From an uncultured Lysobacteraceae bacterium (lineage in GTDB: Bacteria > Pseudomonadota > Gammaproteobacteria > Xanthomonadales > Xanthomonadaceae): DNA of 12,035 nt. Numbering within the stretch: position 1 is the stretch's first letter; the number at the start of each line of letters is the position of its first letter. The stretch spans positions 1 through 12,035 of the forward strand of contig CALCNV010000028.1 of NCBI GenBank assembly GCA_937897645.1, in the 5' to 3' direction. The notes below the pieces were generated by a model. That model saw only the letters and a list, made by a program, of their open reading frames with translations. It was not told the origin of the DNA and made no database searches. Of the stretch, positions 11,222 through 12,035 are shown piece by piece. Made by a program: the position numbers and the translations under genes.

Positions 11222-12035
11222 TTGAGCGCTGCCGCAACGAGAACCCCGTGGCAATGATGTGCCGGTGCCTTGAGGTTTCGACGAGTGGGTTCTACGCGTG
11301 GACCGAGCGCACGCCAGGCCCGCGAGCGCAGGACAATGCGCGCTTGTTGGTGCGCATCCGGGAGATGCATGAGGACAGCAGGGGTGCCTTGGGTGCGCCA
11401 CGCATGCACGAGGACCTGGGCGACGAGGGCGAGCGCGCCAGCCTCAACCGGGTGGCGCGACTGATGGCGGCCAACGGGTTGCAAGGCTGGCCGCGGCGCA
11501 GGAAGCGAGGATTTGGCCAGAAGCCGGGCAGTCGCCCGGTCGGTGTCGAGAACCTGCTTGAACGCGACTTCGATGCCTGCGAACCGGAGACAAAATGGGT
11601 CACGGACATCACCGAGATCCTGACAATCGAAGGCAAGTTGTACCTGTGCGTGGTGTTGGATCTCTACAGCAAGCGCGTGATGGGCTGGTCGATGCATCAC
11701 CGCCAGGATCGACACATGGTCGTGCGCGCGGTGCAGATGGCCGTGTGGCAGCGCGAAGGCGACAACGAAGTGATCCTGCATTCGGATCGCGGCGGGCAGT
11801 TCATCAGCGGCACGTACCAGAAATTCCTGGGCAGCAACGCATTGGTCTGCAGCATGAGCGCGGTCGGCCACTGCGGCGACAACGCGGCGTGTGAAGGGTT
11901 CTTCGGGGTACTCAAGCGGGAGCGCGTGCACCGCTCTCACTACCGGACCCGAGACGAGGCGCGGGGCGATCTGTTCGATTACCTGGAGCGGTTCCACAAC
12001 CCGCGAATGCGTCGTAGAGTTGCCCGGCGTGATCG
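11218..12035 (+). CDS. IS3-family transposase OrfB (DDE catalytic subunit, 3' end outside window)
   Basis: The frame is open from 11164 or earlier to the window end; GTG 11218 is a possible independent start, but production as an OrfAB fusion is expected. The N-terminus has the family region PVAMMCRCLEVSTSGFYAW. The retroviral-type integrase core shows the triad Asp (KWVTDIT), Asp (HSDRGGQF) and Glu (DNAACEGFFG), with exactly 35 residues between the second Asp and the Glu (DD35E), followed by the Lys of GVLKRE. All three acidic residues are present, so catalysis looks intact as far as seen. About 270 residues are visible; the end, the stop and the right inverted repeat lie outside. It runs -1 relative to orfA. 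Confidence 0.92.
   Translation, partial: MIERCRNENPVAMMCRCLEVSTSGFYAWTERTPGPRAQDNARLLVRIREMHEDSRGALGAPRMHEDLGDEGERASLNRVARLMAANGLQGWPRRRKRGFGQKPGSRPVGVENLLERDFDACEPETKWVTDITEILTIEGKLYLCVVLDLYSKRVMGWSMHHRQDRHMVVRAVQMAVWQREGDNEVILHSDRGGQFISGTYQKFLGSNALVCSMSAVGHCGDNAACEGFFGVLKRERVHRSHYRTRDEARGDLFDYLERFHNPRMRRRVARRD

Larger units (their letters stand above)
10877..12035 (+). mobile_element. IS3-family insertion sequence (right end outside window)
   Basis: Overlapping orfA and orfB in a -1 relation, with an HTH plus leucine-heptad OrfA and a DD35E OrfB, define the IS3 family. The left end is placed at the TG at 10877 (TGCGGACACTTTC), because IS3-family ends start with TG and this is just outside the leader hairpin; the exact end and the target duplication cannot be seen without the right end. 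The subgroup is not assigned. It lies in the integron array where the attC of cassette 6 should be. Confidence 0.85.

Noticed and set aside
10939..11997. 352-codon minus-strand ORF opposite the IS3 orfA/orfB
   Set aside because: It is the antisense shadow of the transposase; the plus strand has the full DD35E motif set, whereas this frame has no recognisable domain.

Overview
The window looks like a chromosomal segment of a high-GC gammaproteobacterium, most likely of the family Xanthomonadaceae (Lysobacteraceae). The reasons are the strongly GC-biased codon use of the backbone genes, an RhlB-type helicase with a long Arg/Gly/Ala-rich tail, several REP-like inverted repeats between genes, and a chromosomal integron with homogeneous attC sites. 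Genus cannot be fixed from the sequence alone.

Positions 1-7064 are host backbone. They hold the 3' part of a DEAD-box RNA helicase (rhlB), the overlapping ftsE-ftsX pair, a tandem-receiver response regulator whose first receiver is degenerate, uracil-DNA glycosylase (ung), a convergent gene for a secreted DUF2059 protein, and an overlapping pair of arfB (ribosome rescue hydrolase) and a PlsC-like acyltransferase. Four long perfect inverted repeats lie between these genes; two of them share the same 25-bp arm sequence. Both ftsE and arfB have a TATAAT-like hexamer ending exactly 6 nt before the ATG, which suggests leaderless transcripts.

Positions 7173-10858 are a chromosomal integron. intI (minus strand) is intact, with the IntI-specific insert and the R-H-R-H-Y catalytic set. 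It is followed by an attI region with the crossover G8342/T8343, then six plus-strand gene cassettes separated by five attC sites (R'' to R' at 8739-8850, 9135-9249, 9647-9763, 9946-10060, 10493-10582). Cassettes 1, 2, 3, 5 and 6 carry one small unrecognised ORF each: three membrane or exported proteins, a lipoprotein and a zinc-ribbon protein. Cassette 4 has no convincing ORF and contains a piece resembling the centre of its neighbours' attC sites. In every complete cassette the first bases are complementary to the bases at its own R'' end, for 12-15 bp in cassettes 2-5. This fixes the boundaries and is itself unusual. The cassettes are visibly more AT-rich than the host genes.

Positions from about 10877 to the end are an IS3-family insertion sequence (orfA, orfB, -1 frameshift heptamer T TTT TTA, DD35E triad) that runs off the window. 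It lies where the attC of cassette 6 should be, so it has interrupted or replaced the end of that cassette. The most interesting material is the cassette array: unknown small proteins, an ORF-less cassette, long self-complementary cassette ends, and a testable prediction of what lies beyond the IS.
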